This document shows, piece by piece, positions 6,595 to 8,023 of a stretch of DNA of 8,023 nucleotides. Location of the stretch: the NCBI GenBank assembly GCA_002401565.1, contig NVTL01000013.1, positions 25,932 through 33,954 of the forward strand, given 5' to 3'. Source of the stretch: Rhodospirillaceae bacterium (lineage in GTDB: Bacteria; Pseudomonadota; Alphaproteobacteria; Rhodospirillales; Magnetovibrionaceae). Both the position numbers and the translations under genes were made by a program. How positions within the stretch are numbered: position 1 is the stretch's first letter; each line of letters begins with the position of its first letter. Under the pieces are notes generated by a model, which had not been told where the DNA came from, searched no databases, and saw nothing but the letters and a program-made list of their open reading frames with translations.

Positions 6595-7683
6595 AAATTC
6601 AGCATCCGCGTATTGTTCCCGAATATCTATAATTTCGGGCAAGCATTCATTAAACAAAACCACAAGTTTTGGATCGAACTGAACACCGGATTCTTTGTTG
6701 ATCAGTTCAACGGCGTCATCAACAGTCCACGCCTTTTTATAAGGGCGTTCCGACGTCAACGCATCAAACACATCACAAATCGCGCAAATTCGGCCTTCGA
6801 TGGGGATATCTTCGCCTTTGATTGCGTTAGGGTATCCCGTTCCATCCCATTTTTCATGGTGGTTCAGGGCAATAATGCGGGCCATTTTCATCAGGGGGCT
6901 GGCATCGTTGCCAATGATATCTGCGCCGATTTGCACATGGGTTTTCATAATCTTCCACTCGTCGGGCTCAAACCGTCCGGGTTTTAGTAAAATACCATCG
7001 GGAATGCCGATTTTCCCCACATCATGCATGGGGCTTGCATTTAAAATCAGTTCGCACTGTTCTTCGCTCAAACCAGCCGCCTGGGCCAGAACTTGGCTGC
7101 TTTTGCTCATGCGCACCACGTGCATGCCGGTTTCATTGTCGCGGTATTCGCCCGCGCGCCCCAAACGGCGCACCACTTCTAAACGGGTTCTGTCCAATTC
7201 CATATTGCGGCGTTCAAGTTCCAGCGTGCGGTTACGGACCATTTCTTCCAAAATTTCATTTTGGTGTTTGCGCTCGTTATACAGCAGGCGGACTTCTAAC
7301 ATATTTGAAATGCGATTAAGGACTTCACCTTTATCAAAAGGCTTGGTTACAAAATCACGTGCCCCCAATTGCAAGGCCTTTAGGCGGGTATCCATGTCGT
7401 TTTGAGCCGTCAAAACAAGGACAGGAATATAACCGCCATCATTCAGGTCAGCCAATTGCGCCATAACATCAAAACCATCCAGATGCGGCATGCGGATATC
7501 CAACAAGATTAGGTCAAATTCGGTTTTTTGAGCAAGCCCTAAAACTTTTCGAGAATCTGTGGTGCTTTGCACATTGTTGTAGCCAGAAAACGACAGCATC
7601 ATTTCCAAAAGCCGAACATTATCGGCTTTATCATCAACAATTAGAATATTTGCATTTGCAATTTTCTGTTGGTCTTCAATCAT
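6592..7683 (-). CDS. Response regulator with HD-GYP cyclic-di-GMP phosphodiesterase domain (RpfG-like)
   Basis: A 363-residue two-domain regulator. Residues about 11-130 are a receiver domain with acidic Asp17/Asp18, phospho-acceptor Asp62 (LLDIRMP), Thr92 and Lys114 (TKPF), so all key positions are kept. Residues about 131-172 form a charged helical, probably coiled-coil linker. Residues about 173-355 are an HD-GYP phosphodiesterase with Glu184 and His188, HDVGK at 220-224, HHEKWDGTGYP at 275-285 and Asp304, an intact set expected to bind two or three metal ions and hydrolyse cyclic-di-GMP. The output is therefore enzymatic, not DNA binding. A strong ribosome site (GGAG, 7-base spacer) precedes the ATG at 7683, and the start overlaps the end of the histidine kinase by 8 bases, which marks them as a cognate pair. 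Lower cyclic-di-GMP would usually favour motility over matrix production; that outcome is inferred. Confidence 0.95.
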   Translation of the reverse strand: MIEDQQKIANANILIVDDKADNVRLLEMMLSFSGYNNVQSTTDSRKVLGLAQKTEFDLILLDIRMPHLDGFDVMAQLADLNDGGYIPVLVLTAQNDMDTRLKALQLGARDFVTKPFDKGEVLNRISNMLEVRLLYNERKHQNEILEEMVRNRTLELERRNMELDRTRLEVVRRLGRAGEYRDNETGMHVVRMSKSSQVLAQAAGLSEEQCELILNASPMHDVGKIGIPDGILLKPGRFEPDEWKIMKTHVQIGADIIGNDASPLMKMARIIALNHHEKWDGTGYPNAIKGEDIPIEGRICAICDVFDALTSERPYKKAWTVDDAVELINKESGVQFDPKLVVLFNECLPEIIDIREQYADAEF

Positions 7684-8023
7684 TTAGCGTCTCCGAAATC
7701 TTCAATATCGCCTCTATATTGTCAGCTTGGGGTAATTCTAAGCAGACTTCGGTGCCTTTGCCAAGTTCACTCGTCACAGTAATCGATCCGCGCATCAGGG
7801 TCATTAAATTTTCACAGACCACAAGGCCGATTCCGGTGCCTTCGACTTCGGAATGTTCGGCACCGATCCGACTGAACGGTTTAAAGAGTTTTAGTTGGTC
7901 CTGGGCGGTCAAGCCGATCCCCGTATCGGTCACGTAAATATGAACTTTTTCATTTTCTGCTTTTTCGACACGAATGGTCACCGTGCCATGTTCATCATTG
8001 TATTTAATGCCGTTGGTCAGCAA
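7676..8023 (-). CDS. Sensor histidine kinase, C-terminal ATPase domain only (5' end outside window)
   Basis: The last 115 residues of a histidine kinase; the sensor part and the phospho-accepting histidine lie beyond the right edge. The visible part is a HATPase_c domain: the N box LLTNGIKYN at the very edge, the G1 box VTDTGIGL, the F box LFKPFSR, and the G2 box VEGTGIGL followed by VVCENLMTLMRGSITVTSELGKGTEVCLELP. All ATP-binding motifs are intact, so it should be an active kinase. A short tail (ADNIEAILKISETLND) follows and its stop overlaps the ATG of the HD-GYP regulator (7676-7683), arguing for translational coupling. The frame is open to the window edge, and the first visible codon (TTG) is not a real start. 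The signal sensed cannot be told. Confidence 0.95.
   Translation of the reverse strand: MLTNGIKYNDEHGTVTIRVEKAENEKVHIYVTDTGIGLTAQDQLKLFKPFSRIGAEHSEVEGTGIGLVVCENLMTLMRGSITVTSELGKGTEVCLELPQADNIEAILKISETLND

Overview
The window looks like a stretch of an alphaproteobacterial chromosome, probably of a Rhodospirillales-like organism. The main clue is a DUF1491 protein, a family I associate with alphaproteobacteria. Others are the Gram-negative efflux adaptor, the RpfG-type signalling gene and a GC content that looks close to 50% by eye. The assignment is an inference from gene content; no rRNA or tRNA is present to test it. There are ten genes, two of them cut by the window edges, and the sequence is gene-dense. 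I see no insertion sequence, prophage, CRISPR array or RNA gene. No gap between genes exceeds 70 bases.

Left part, minus strand (1-1851): three genes read leftward. The first is a DUF1491 protein. After a 68-base gap with a candidate operator comes a MarR-family repressor. The last is an RND-type efflux periplasmic adaptor (HlyD-like), whose start overlaps the MarR stop as ATGA and which runs off the left edge. This is a classic self-regulated drug-efflux arrangement, and the inner-membrane pump gene is expected just outside the window.

Middle part, plus strand (1915-6569): a small HIT-family nucleotide hydrolase/transferase diverges from DUF1491. Then follows a tight run of four genes. These are a UDP-glucuronate 4-epimerase-like enzyme, a GT4 glycosyltransferase resembling PglA-type enzymes, an alpha/beta-hydrolase fused to an OsmC domain, and a secreted protein with an HEAIGH zinc-peptidase-like motif that I cannot place in a named family. 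The first two fit surface polysaccharide or glycan synthesis: the epimerase would make UDP-galacturonate and the transferase would add a sugar to a lipid-linked glycan. The last two do not obviously belong to that pathway, although the spacing (4 and 2 bases) suggests one transcript.

Right part, minus strand (6592-8023): the end of a histidine kinase (ATPase domain only, cut by the window edge) overlaps by 8 bases a response regulator with REC and HD-GYP domains. Together they form a two-component pathway expected to lower cyclic-di-GMP. The pair converges on the polysaccharide run across a 22-base gap holding a small inverted repeat.

No clear new multi-gene system is evident. The most unusual items are the secreted HEAIGH protein, its pairing with the hydrolase-OsmC fusion, and an exact 18-base tandem duplication inside the glycosyltransferase.
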